A stretch of 34,237 nucleotides of DNA, taken from the IMG/VR virus record IMGVR_UViG_3300048832_000151, positions 1 to 34,237 of that record, one strand, 5' to 3'. The position numbers and the translations under genes were made by a program. The notes under the pieces were generated by a model. It was not told the DNA's origin. It worked only from the letters and a program-made list of their open reading frames with translations, and made no database searches. The stretch's first letter is position 1. The number at the start of each line of letters is the position of its first letter. Of this stretch, positions 1-5,549 are shown one piece after another. This stretch comes from a virus.

Positions 1-336
1 CAAACGTTTGCAGCCTTCACCATAGTCAGAGCGGCGCGCTCTCACCGAAAGCGTCGCACGCGCCGCGAGATCACCAGAACTGCCTCGCGTCCAGCTGAAA
101 GACAATGAGGCCAAAACGCCGCTTACGATAGGGTCGCCGTCGGCACCATACATTTCACCGAGCGCCTTGCTTGTATGCCCGCGGTATTCACCCATCGCGT
201 CATCGATGGAAAATTGCGTGACGCCAACATCGGCTATTTCGCGACGGATCGCGCACTTGAGCGAATGTGGTCCATAAGTCCTGCGAGCGCATATGCGCTC
301 ACGCAAGATCTCGATTTTCTGATTTTTGGCCGTCAT
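1..336 (-). CDS. Partial gene, possibly ImuA-like SOS mutagenesis protein
   Basis: The frame stays open from an ATG at 336 to the left edge (112 codons), so the 3' end is missing. The start is well supported: GGGGAAGG lies about 5 nt upstream on the minus strand. The product begins MTAKNQKIEILRERI, and a later stretch (FSIDDAM ... ALGEMYGADGD) resembles the ImuA N-terminal region, where a leucine- and arginine-rich helix precedes a D-x-x-L ... GALHE segment. ImuA is an accessory protein of the ImuB/DnaE2 translesion mutasome. The likeness is loose, and the usual RLEG motif is absent. A consensus LexA box with a TACAAT -10 hexamer lies upstream, as expected for an SOS gene. It could equally be an unrelated SOS-controlled gene, host or phage. 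Confidence 0.4.
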   Translation of the reverse strand, partial: MTAKNQKIEILRERICARRTYGPHSLKCAIRREIADVGVTQFSIDDAMGEYRGHTSKALGEMYGADGDPIVSGVLASLSFSWTRGSSGDLAARATLSVRARRSDYGEGCKRL

Positions 337-395
337 CTCGCCTTCCCCAGGAGTCGGACAATCCCCCCGTTAACCAGATGGTAATCCGCGGTTTT

Positions 396-425
396 TATTG
401 TAGCAATGTTCGACGCGCGTTCGAC
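396..425 (-). promoter_or_regulatory. LexA (SOS) box with leftward -10 hexamer
   Basis: GTTC at 408-411, seven bases, then GTTC at 419-422 exactly fits the alphaproteobacterial LexA site GTTC-N7-GTTC. On the minus strand a TACAAT hexamer (396-401) follows directly, so LexA bound here would cover the -35 region of the gene starting at 336. A further TTCGAC word at 441 repeats the pattern 21 bp after the second half-site. The site lies between divergent genes and may also affect the gene at 476. The match is seen; LexA control is inference. Confidence 0.65.
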
Positions 426-475
426 ATTGTATTGCCATAATTCGACGCGACGACGGCTCGCAGATGGAGGCTTCG

Positions 476-718
476 ATGTCCCACTTTACCGGTCCGAATC
501 CCCACGGCTTCGCGCTGGCCGGCGCCTTCGTCGGCGCCGCTGCCAGCCTCGCCGTCGTCGATCTCATCCGCGCGTCGGCTTTCTCCGCAGCCCGCTCCCG
601 CATCCAGCGCGGCATCCGTCACATCGACGCGATGGCCGCCCATCGCGACGCGGCCTACGCCGACGCCGCCCGGCTCAACGCGGAAGCCGACGACATCCTC
701 GCTTCGCTGCTCGACTGA
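476..718 (+). CDS. Small membrane protein of unknown function
   Basis: This 80-residue protein starts at the ATG at 476, which has GGAGG five bases upstream; the in-frame ATG at 464 overlaps that ribosome-binding site and is unlikely. Residues about 13-35 (ALAGAFVGAAASLAVVDLI) form one hydrophobic, alanine-rich membrane segment. The rest is a charged helix, rich in Arg, Ala and Asp, probably cytoplasmic. I do not recognise the family. It is divergent from the partial gene at 1-336 and shares its upstream region, including the LexA box 54 bp before this start, so DNA-damage control is possible. It converges on the leftward gene at 782-1399. Confidence 0.6.
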   Translation: MSHFTGPNPHGFALAGAFVGAAASLAVVDLIRASAFSAARSRIQRGIRHIDAMAAHRDAAYADAARLNAEADDILASLLD

Positions 719-751
719 AAACGAAAAGGCGCGTCGGGAAACCGGCGCGCC
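717..751 (-). terminator. Intrinsic terminator for the leftward gene 782-1399
   Basis: GGCGCGTCGG (728-737) pairs with CCGGCGCGCC (742-751) around a GAAA tetraloop (one T-G pair). On the minus strand the stem is followed by TTTTCGTTTT, which suits termination of leftward transcription 31 bp after the stop at 782. Confidence 0.7.
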
Positions 752-781
752 ATCTCGCACTCTATATACGTCGACTGATCC

Positions 782-1399
782 TCAGATCGTCAGCAGCCTT
801 ACCCGCTCTGTCCGCAGCCGGTTCTCATCAGGCGCGTATTCACGCCGCATCTGTGCGTCGTCGAGCCTTCTCATATACGCCATCGCGGCATTGAGCGTGG
901 CCTCGTCATCCGAACCGCGGGCGGGCTTGCGCAAGCCGTCCGGCGTCCGCCGCCATTTAGCGACGGCCTCGGAATCCCCAGCCGGCGGCAATCCAGCGAT
1001 CACCCGCTTCCCGCCAATATGCTCTCCGAGCCGATCTGACGACGTCGCAGCGACCACCGCGATTTCCGTCCTGGTCAAAGCCCGCAGCCACCCGCGCAGC
1101 TTTTCCGAAATCCGCAGTTCCGACGGCGGTTCGCGACGCGCCAGCAGGTACGACGCCGCGGTTCGGCATGCGGCGCCCGAGGCGTTGCGGTCGGCGGCCT
1201 CCAGGCGCTGGGCCTCCTGGTCGTGCGCGGCGACGATCTGGGCCTGGGCGGCGGCCTCGGCCTCCTGCGCGGCGGCGTGGCCGGGGACCATGGCCATGAC
1301 GAGGTCGAGCGCGGTATCGGCGACGTAGAGAAAGCCTTGCCACGCAAGGGTTAGTGAGCGTTTTAGTCCAGAGGCGATGGCACCTAGCAGTCTGAGCAT
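782..1399 (-). CDS. Hypothetical protein with amphipathic N-terminus and coiled coil
   Basis: This 205-residue protein begins at an ATG with GGGAGG five bases upstream, and an intrinsic terminator follows. Residues about 1-40 are hydrophobic or amphipathic (MLRLLGAIASGLKRSLTLAW ... ALDLVMAMVPG). About 43-75 is an Ala/Glu/Gln-rich probable coiled coil, and the rest is charged. I recognise no enzyme motif. It is leftward and diverges from the rightward cassette that starts near 1534, with a 21-bp inverted repeat between them. Its position beyond the lysis genes suggests an accessory prophage gene rather than a structural one. Function unknown. Confidence 0.6.
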   Translation of the reverse strand: MLRLLGAIASGLKRSLTLAWQGFLYVADTALDLVMAMVPGHAAAQEAEAAAQAQIVAAHDQEAQRLEAADRNASGAACRTAASYLLARREPPSELRISEKLRGWLRALTRTEIAVVAATSSDRLGEHIGGKRVIAGLPPAGDSEAVAKWRRTPDGLRKPARGSDDEATLNAAMAYMRRLDDAQMRREYAPDENRLRTERVRLLTI

Positions 1400-1494
1400 G
1401 ATGTCCTCCCGTGTTGTCAGACCGGAGAGATGGTGTCCTTATGGTCTGCAAGAGGCAACACAACGATTCATATAAAAAATTTCACATACCATTT

Positions 1495-1515
1495 ACGTTC
1501 TCGTCTGCGGAACGT
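1495..1515. promoter_or_regulatory. Inverted repeat, candidate operator
   Basis: ACGTTC (1495-1500) and GAACGT (1510-1515) form perfect arms 9 bp apart, 18 bp before the TTGACA at 1534 and about 95 bp upstream of the leftward start at 1399. The position between divergent genes suits a repressor or activator site. It does not fit the GTTC-N7-GTTC LexA pattern. Confidence 0.45.
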
Positions 1516-1533
1516 CATCACTCGAAAAGAGTA

Positions 1534-1562
1534 TTGACATTGTGAATAGGGTGATACATATT
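1534..1562 (+). promoter_or_regulatory. Sigma-70-type promoter for the rightward cassette
   Basis: A perfect TTGACA (1534-1539), a 17-bp spacer and CATATT (1557-1562) make the best consensus promoter I found in the window. The start site would fall near 1569, just before the Shine-Dalgarno GGAG at 1573. That argues for the ATG at 1584 as the real start of the first gene and against upstream GTG/ATG codons that lie within the promoter. Confidence 0.7.
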
Positions 1563-1583
1563 ATGTCTCATTGGAGTCAAGCG

Positions 1584-1919
1584 ATGCTGATCGAGATCCC
1601 CAACGAAACCGACGCCGACCACCTCGAAGAGGTGAAGGCCGAAATGATCACGCGCGGATCCCCGAAGATCCGAGTCCTCGACGGAGGCGATGTCCTGATC
1701 GCCATTGAGGGATCGCACAGGGTGTCCGCTGCCGCTGCGCTGGGAATCCCGGTAGAGGTCGTCATCATTGACGACGACGATAAAATAGATCTCGACACCC
1801 TTGATTGGGATGACTGCGGTTGGTTTGACGACCGCGTCGTAACGCTCAGAGATTTTGTGGACAGGTTCTGCGTTAATAGGCGAGGAGAGATGGTCGAAGT
1901 AGATGTAGTAAGGATCTGA
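1584..1919 (+). CDS. ParB/sulfiredoxin-fold-like small protein
   Basis: This 111-residue protein starts at an ATG with GGAG seven bases upstream. Residues about 36-63 (DVLIAIEGSHRVSAAAALG, then IPVEVVIID) match the ParB/Srx N-terminal fold, whose hallmark is GxHR followed by an A-x-A-x-x-x-G helix and a beta strand. In that superfamily the GxxR segment binds nucleotide (CTP in ParB, ATP in Srx-like nucleases and kinases). Residues 64-111 are very acidic and there is no helix-turn-helix or dimer domain, so it is not a partition ParB. It is first in a rightward cassette with its own promoter, and a small HTH protein follows 61 bp later. A regulator, nuclease or defence-type role is possible; none is shown. 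Confidence 0.65.
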   Translation: MLIEIPNETDADHLEEVKAEMITRGSPKIRVLDGGDVLIAIEGSHRVSAAAALGIPVEVVIIDDDDKIDLDTLDWDDCGWFDDRVVTLRDFVDRFCVNRRGEMVEVDVVRI

Positions 1920-1938
1920 TCGTTTGCTGACGTCACTT

Positions 1939-1961
1939 ACCGGATCGATACCGGTATTTTG
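1939..1961 (+). terminator. Weak terminator or attenuator
   Basis: TACCGG (1939-1944) pairs with CCGGTA (1951-1956) over a 7-nt loop and is followed by TTTTG. It lies 20 bp after the ParB-like stop and just before the next ribosome-binding site, so partial termination inside the cassette is plausible. The same DNA contains the palindrome ATACCGGTAT (1948-1957), which could instead be an operator. Confidence 0.4.
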
Positions 1962-1980
1962 TTTCCGAGAAGGAGTGATG

Positions 1981-2271
1981 ATGACGCTACCTTTAGATCC
2001 TGTTGACAGATTGTCTGAAGTCTCGGAGCGCCTGTATGGGTACGGTTGGCGCGTGTCCGCTGCCGACGGACTCGATGTTTCCAGGGCGACCATCCAACGC
2101 TGGCTGGCCCGGACGACGCCTCCTCCCGCCGACCTCGACGCCCGTCTCCTGGCCGCCGCCCGCGCCCGCGCCGACGATCTCCGCAGCCGCCTCTCCTCGG
2201 TCGAACATCTCATCGCCGTCCTCGAAAAATCCACCTCATTCACCACCAAAAATCCTCACTCCACGCCCTGA
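1981..2271 (+). CDS. Small helix-turn-helix protein
   Basis: This 96-residue protein starts at the second of two ATGs; AGGAG at 1971-1975 is 5 nt from it and only 2 nt from the first. Residues about 19-41 (GWRVSAADGLDVSRATIQRW) look like a helix-turn-helix with a recognition helix of the SRATIQRWL type. An alanine/arginine-rich helix follows (about 48-80), probably for dimerisation. It is the second gene of the rightward cassette and may regulate it, perhaps at the palindromes nearby. It has no peptidase or ligand domain, so it is not a LexA/CI-type repressor. A Cro-like or transcription-factor role is inference. Confidence 0.55.
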   Translation: MTLPLDPVDRLSEVSERLYGYGWRVSAADGLDVSRATIQRWLARTTPPPADLDARLLAAARARADDLRSRLSSVEHLIAVLEKSTSFTTKNPHSTP

Positions 2272-2319
2272 ACATCCGTTACTTTTCGGGGGTAGTAACG
2301 GGGGGACGAGCGGAACCCA

Positions 2320-2335
2320 GCGTCTCGCGAGACGC
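2320..2335. repeat. 16-bp palindrome GCGTCTCGCGAGACGC
   Basis: Perfect palindrome in the 119-bp gap before the gene at 2391. Its 14-bp core recurs exactly at 3017-3030, inside the end of that gene. Such twin sites are candidate binding sites for a dimeric regulator, for example the HTH protein encoded just upstream. Confidence 0.6.
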
Positions 2336-2390
2336 CCCCAGACGTCCGACGAAATACCGTCGAAGTCGAACATGGTAGGGTAGGAAATCG

Positions 2391-3053
2391 ATGGAACAGC
2401 AGATCCGAAATCGACCGTTTGCGTTCCTTCGGCGTCAGGCTGCTCCCCAGCCGGTCGTCATCGAGAAACCGCGGGAAGCCGTCGCAGTCCAGCCGTCGGC
2501 GAGCGAGCCTCGGCAGAAGTCATACGTCTCGCCGCAGACGACCCGCCGGATCGAATGGCACGCGCGCGGGCCCCAGCCGGCAGCGGCGCCAGCCAAGCCG
2601 ACGGCGAGCGAGCAACGTCATGAAGCCGACGCGTCCCCGGCGCCGACGACGAAGCGGGGCCCGTGGCGACCGCGTGGTGCCGCCAAGCCGGAGGAGCAGC
2701 CGAAGGAAGCCGACGGCAAAGCCTTCGCGAAAGCCTCGATCCTGACGGCCCGCTGCGCGCCCTTCGTTCAGTTTTCCATCCACGGCCCCAATGATGGCAC
2801 CTACGTCCAGTCGGTCCCCCAGGAAATCCGCGTCATGTGTGACCAAGTCCGCGACGCAGAAATCAAAATCCGAGCCGTCGCGGAAGGGCGCGCGCCTGCC
2901 GACCGGCATTTCGACGCCCTGGTCGAAAGCGTCGAGTCCCTGCTCGCCATCCTCGAAGAATGGCGGAAAACCTCGACTTACCGCGTTTCCGGCAGCGTCA
3001 CATGTGACGCCCAATCCGTCTCGCGAGACGCCGCCCAGCGCATCCCGTGGTGA
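2391..3053 (+). CDS. Hypothetical protein with disordered N-terminal half
   Basis: This 220-residue protein starts at an ATG with AGGAAA (2382-2387) upstream. Residues 1-110 are Pro/Ala/Arg/Lys-rich and look disordered. They contain an imperfect internal duplication: ASEPRQKSYVSPQTTRR ... WHARG is echoed by ASEQRHEADASPAPTTKR ... WRPRG. Residues about 115-200 look folded, with a Cys-containing strand (ILTARCAPFVQFSIHGPN) and helices (VRDAEIKIRAVAEG, LVESVESLLAILEEWR). I do not recognise the family. It is the last gene of the rightward cassette and converges on the late operon. A palindrome precedes it and a copy lies in its last codons. Confidence 0.55.
   Translation: MEQQIRNRPFAFLRRQAAPQPVVIEKPREAVAVQPSASEPRQKSYVSPQTTRRIEWHARGPQPAAAPAKPTASEQRHEADASPAPTTKRGPWRPRGAAKPEEQPKEADGKAFAKASILTARCAPFVQFSIHGPNDGTYVQSVPQEIRVMCDQVRDAEIKIRAVAEGRAPADRHFDALVESVESLLAILEEWRKTSTYRVSGSVTCDAQSVSRDAAQRIPW
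3017..3030. repeat. Second copy of palindrome CGTCTCGCGAGACG
   Basis: Identical to the 14-bp core at 2321-2334, here within the last codons of the gene at 2391-3053 (coding SVSRDA). The two copies sit either side of nearly the whole gene, 696 bp apart. Confidence 0.6.
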
Positions 3054-3124
3054 CTCGCGTAATCGCGCAGTGCGCTACTGTTTCAGCACGGTGTCGGACT
3101 GATTTTTGATTTGATTGCCGACGG

Positions 3125-3574
3125 TTAGCAGGTCGATTGCCGGCTGTCCTGGCTCATGACGGCCGAGATGCGGGGCCTGTCGTCCACCCCAACCTGCAAG
3201 ACCTCAAGCGTCAGAAGCATGACGACCCTTGCCGCGGCGTGATGGCGGTGCGGGAGTCCGCTCTCGGGGTCCAGGACGGTGCCGGAGGCGGATGCGCGTA
3301 GATGGCGGAGGGCGGCCCGATAGTCCACGGACCAGTGGCGGGAGGAGTCGAGCCAGTCCCACGACGACCCGTATTTTTCGACGCCGTGCAAAAGGACAGG
3401 ATGGACGACTGATTCAGGCGGCTGGCCGTCCAGGAGGTTCAGGAGGGCGGCCCGCAGGTGGCTGCGGGGATCGCGGCGCCACCAACGCGACAGGTGGACG
3501 AGCGGGATGTCGAGGGGATCGATGGTGTCCCAGGGGATCAAATCGAGACGCGGCTTGGCGGATGATGGCGTCAT
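3125..3574 (-). CDS. DUF5664-like dATP/dGTP diphosphohydrolase family protein
   Basis: This 149-residue protein shows the DUF5664 landmarks in order: KPRLDLIP (7-14), a GVEKYG segment (64-69), W-x-x-x-SRHWSVDYRAALRHL (about 73-92) and LDPESGLPH (101-109) followed by an alanine-rich helix. This all-alpha family is related to MazG and includes MazZ, which hydrolyses dATP/dGTP to monophosphates. The usual Gly-Glu before the DPESG motif is replaced here (SGTVLD), so activity is uncertain. Its ATG overlaps the Rz1 stop by 4 bp (ATGA), making it the last gene of the lysis operon, an odd place for nucleotide metabolism. No PurZ-like gene for a Z-genome is visible. Confidence 0.65.
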   Translation of the reverse strand: MTPSSAKPRLDLIPWDTIDPLDIPLVHLSRWWRRDPRSHLRAALLNLLDGQPPESVVHPVLLHGVEKYGSSWDWLDSSRHWSVDYRAALRHLRASASGTVLDPESGLPHRHHAAARVVMLLTLEVLQVGVDDRPRISAVMSQDSRQSTC

Positions 3575-3837
3575 TGCGCCTGCGCCTCGACTTCCATACG
3601 GACGGCGCCCAGCTTGCTTCGGCAGTCCCTCCCGGCGTCGGCAAGGTCCAGCACGTAGCGGGCGGCTTGTCCCTTCGTGGCCGGGCGCTTCGGCGGCGCC
3701 GGTTCGTCACGGCATTGCAGGAGGGCCGGCGGGACCGTCGTGCGGACGACCTGGATCTGCGGCGCCGTCTGAGGCGTCGTCGTCTGGCATCCGGCCATGG
3801 CCACCGAGACGGCGGCAATGGCGATAAAGCGGGTCAT
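3571..3837 (-). CDS. Rz1-like outer-membrane spanin lipoprotein
   Basis: This 88-residue protein has a lipoprotein signal: MTRF, a hydrophobic stretch, then VAMAGC with Cys17 as the lipidation site. A Thr/Pro/Gln-rich linker follows, then Pro-rich EPAPPKRPATKG and a helix. Rz1 proteins sit in the outer membrane and join Rz across the periplasm to disrupt the outer membrane at the end of lysis. It follows the Rz-like gene with an ATGA overlap and overlaps the next gene the same way. It is longer than lambda Rz1 and lies after Rz, not nested within it. Confidence 0.75.
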   Translation of the reverse strand: MTRFIAIAAVSVAMAGCQTTTPQTAPQIQVVRTTVPPALLQCRDEPAPPKRPATKGQAARYVLDLADAGRDCRSKLGAVRMEVEAQAQ

Positions 3838-4232
3838 CTGCTGGATCCCTTCCTGACGGCGTCGAAAGCACGGTCGATGGCTTCGCCAGCCAAGTCGTCG
3901 GCGCCAGGAGTCGAAGCGACGGCGTCGCGGGCATCCTGCAGGTCAGCGGCAAGCCGGTCGCGCTCGGCGGCCAACTCGGCCACCGCGGCGTCCTGCCGGG
4001 CCTTGGCGTCGGCAAGCTGGCGGACGGCGGCGAGGTTGTTCCGGGCGGCTGCGTCCGAGGCGTCGCGGGCGGACTGGGCCGCGGCGAGGTCAGCGCGAAG
4101 CTGTGCGACGTCGGCGATGTAGTCGCTGGCGGACCAGCCGACGAGGCCGCCGGCAACGAAGAAGGCAGCGGCGCCGATGGCCGCCGTCTTCATGGTGAGG
4201 CTGCCGGGAAGCAATGCGGTGAGGAGGCTCAC
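3834..4232 (-). CDS. Rz-like inner-membrane spanin
   Basis: This 132-residue protein has one N-terminal membrane anchor (about residues 14-32, MKTAAIGAAAFFVAGGLVGW) followed by a long Ala/Asp/Arg coiled coil (about 40-125), the usual i-spanin design. It would be anchored in the inner membrane and reach the Rz1-like partner encoded next. It overlaps both neighbours by 4 bp, so the endolysin, Rz and Rz1 genes are translationally coupled. An in-frame ATG at codon 14 could give a shorter product. Assignment rests on topology, size and context. Confidence 0.72.
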   Translation of the reverse strand: MSLLTALLPGSLTMKTAAIGAAAFFVAGGLVGWSASDYIADVAQLRADLAAAQSARDASDAAARNNLAAVRQLADAKARQDAAVAELAAERDRLAADLQDARDAVASTPGADDLAGEAIDRAFDAVRKGSSR

Positions 4233-4918
4233 GGCTCGTCTCCGTTGACGGCATGCGGGGGCGGCACCGCGAGCTTCGGGCGAAGGAACGACGGCAGCGG
4301 GCGTCCAGCGTCATCCCACCGCGCATAGAGCGCGTACAGGGCCCCAGCGACGATGACGACACCTGTTACGATTCCGATGACGGTCCCGGCGGAGATCTGA
4401 TCGTGCGCCTGCTGCACCTGCCCGAGGGCGTCCTGTGCCGCCGAGAACAGGCCGACGGCACCGGCACCAGCCGCAGCCACGGATCCCTGCGCAGTGCGCG
4501 ACGTCACCATCCGCGTCGGCAACTCGCCGGGGTACTCCTTCCAGGGGAGTTGGAAGTGCGGGGTGTCCTGAAACGACTTCCAGGAGCCGCCCCACTCCAA
4601 CGGGATTCCGAGTTCGCGAGCCGCCTGCATCATGGGCCGGCGGACATCCTCGCAGGCATCCCACAGCGCCCGCCCGCCCTCGATGATGACGATATCAACG
4701 GCGTGGCTGTAGCCGTTCTTCGCGATGACGTGCCGCGAGCGCATCGTTTTGCTGGCGCCCTTGCGGACGTTTTCGCGCTGCTCGGCGATCGTGCGGGCTC
4801 CGTCGATGACCGTGAAGGGTCGATTGGAGATCTCGGCGGCCCGCTCGACGACTTTGATCAAGTCGGGGTGGACGTGCTGCAAGTTCCCGAGCGAGCGGGA
4901 ATTGAGTTGGAAGGGCAT
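4229..4918 (-). CDS. Peptidase M15 endolysin with C-terminal membrane segment
   Basis: Residues 1-130 of this 229-residue protein form an M15 (VanY/L-Ala-D-Glu peptidase-like) domain. The likely zinc ligands are His63 in SRH, Asp75 in HAVDIV and His121 in TPHFQL. These enzymes cut peptidoglycan cross-link or stem peptides. Residues about 140-175 are an Ala/Gly-rich linker, and about 180-202 (GTVIGIVTGVVIVAGALYAL) are a clear membrane segment, followed by a basic, proline-rich tail. The enzyme may thus be membrane-tethered, like a signal-arrest endolysin turned around. No classical holin lies beside it; the coiled-coil membrane protein at 4937-5428 is the nearest candidate. It leads into the spanin genes with a 4-bp overlap. 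Confidence 0.8.
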   Translation of the reverse strand: MPFQLNSRSLGNLQHVHPDLIKVVERAAEISNRPFTVIDGARTIAEQRENVRKGASKTMRSRHVIAKNGYSHAVDIVIIEGGRALWDACEDVRRPMMQAARELGIPLEWGGSWKSFQDTPHFQLPWKEYPGELPTRMVTSRTAQGSVAAAGAGAVGLFSAAQDALGQVQQAHDQISAGTVIGIVTGVVIVAGALYALYARWDDAGRPLPSFLRPKLAVPPPHAVNGDEP

Positions 4919-4936
4919 CGGGGAATCCTTTTCAGT

Positions 4937-5428
4937 TTACGGGGTGGGTGGCGTGGGACCGCCGAGGAATTTGGAGACGGCGGACGTGATGGTGTCGAAA
5001 TTCGACGCGATGAGCGCGACAGCTCCGCTTACAAGGCTGACGACGGCGAGGCCTGCGCGCCCGGCAAGACGACCGGCCCAGGCAACTCCGGCGGCGCGGG
5101 CGCGCGTCGTCGAAATATCCGACTTGAGTCCATCTACGCTGCTGCGGAGCGTGCGCACGTCAGCGTCAAGCCCGTCTACGCGACGGCTCAATCCGTCCAT
5201 CTTTACCGACCCGCGCTCGAACGCGGCGCGATGTTCGGAGTCTTGATCTTTCAGGACATCGAGAGATTTTTCGAGCGCCTCAAACCGACGGTCATTGTCT
5301 GCAGCGTGTCGATCAAGACGCGTGCCGACGTCATCGAGTCGCTCGCGGACAACCCGTACGTCGGCGTGAAGCGGCGCTATCGCCGCAAGAATTTCGGCGA
5401 CCTCGCCGGACTGTCTGCCCCAAGCCAT
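4937..5428 (-). CDS. Coiled-coil membrane protein, possible holin partner
   Basis: This 163-residue protein is taken from the ATG at 5428 because GAGGG lies 7 nt upstream; the ATG at 5434 is only 1 nt from the same site. Residues 1-105 are a heptad-rich coiled coil (RVVRERLDDVGTRLDRH ... VDGLKSDIS). Near the C-terminus, about 118-145, is a hydrophobic segment (GRAGLAVVSLVSGAVALIAS). The plan resembles XhlA-type haemolysin or holin-accessory proteins found with phage endolysins. It lies immediately upstream of the endolysin. Holin function is inference from topology and place; it could instead be a host-membrane or superinfection protein. Confidence 0.6.
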   Translation of the reverse strand: MAWGRQSGEVAEILAAIAPLHADVRVVRERLDDVGTRLDRHAADNDRRFEALEKSLDVLKDQDSEHRAAFERGSVKMDGLSRRVDGLDADVRTLRSSVDGLKSDISTTRARAAGVAWAGRLAGRAGLAVVSLVSGAVALIASNFDTITSAVSKFLGGPTPPTP

Positions 5429-5549
5429 CTTCATTCCCTCTCTGGAATCGAATCACACAGCCCGGCAAGCCGTGAGCGAAAACGGCTGCCGTCCGCGCAA
5501 TTCGCTAGTTTTCGTGGTGTTTGATGCGTTCACCGACGCGCTGAAGGCG

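Noticed and set aside
1497-1513. GTTC...GAAC at 1497-1513 as a second LexA box
   Set aside because: The half-sites are inverted and 9 bp apart, not the direct GTTC-N7-GTTC arrangement, so it is kept only as a generic operator candidate.
3054-3124. Terminator between the convergent genes ending at 3053 and 3125
   Set aside because: Only short weak stems (CAGT/ACTG, TCAG/CTGA) precede the TTTTTGATTT tract; not strong enough to call.
5463-5491. CGGCAAGCCGT ... ACGGCTGCCG hairpin as terminator before the lysis genes
   Set aside because: The stem has a bulge and no T-tract follows on either strand; termination here would also block the lysis genes unless they have their own promoter.
4253-5524. 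A 423-codon rightward open frame over the endolysin and coiled-coil genes
   Set aside because: The leftward endolysin has intact zinc ligands and overlapping start/stop coupling; the rightward frame is Arg/Gly-rich shadow sequence.
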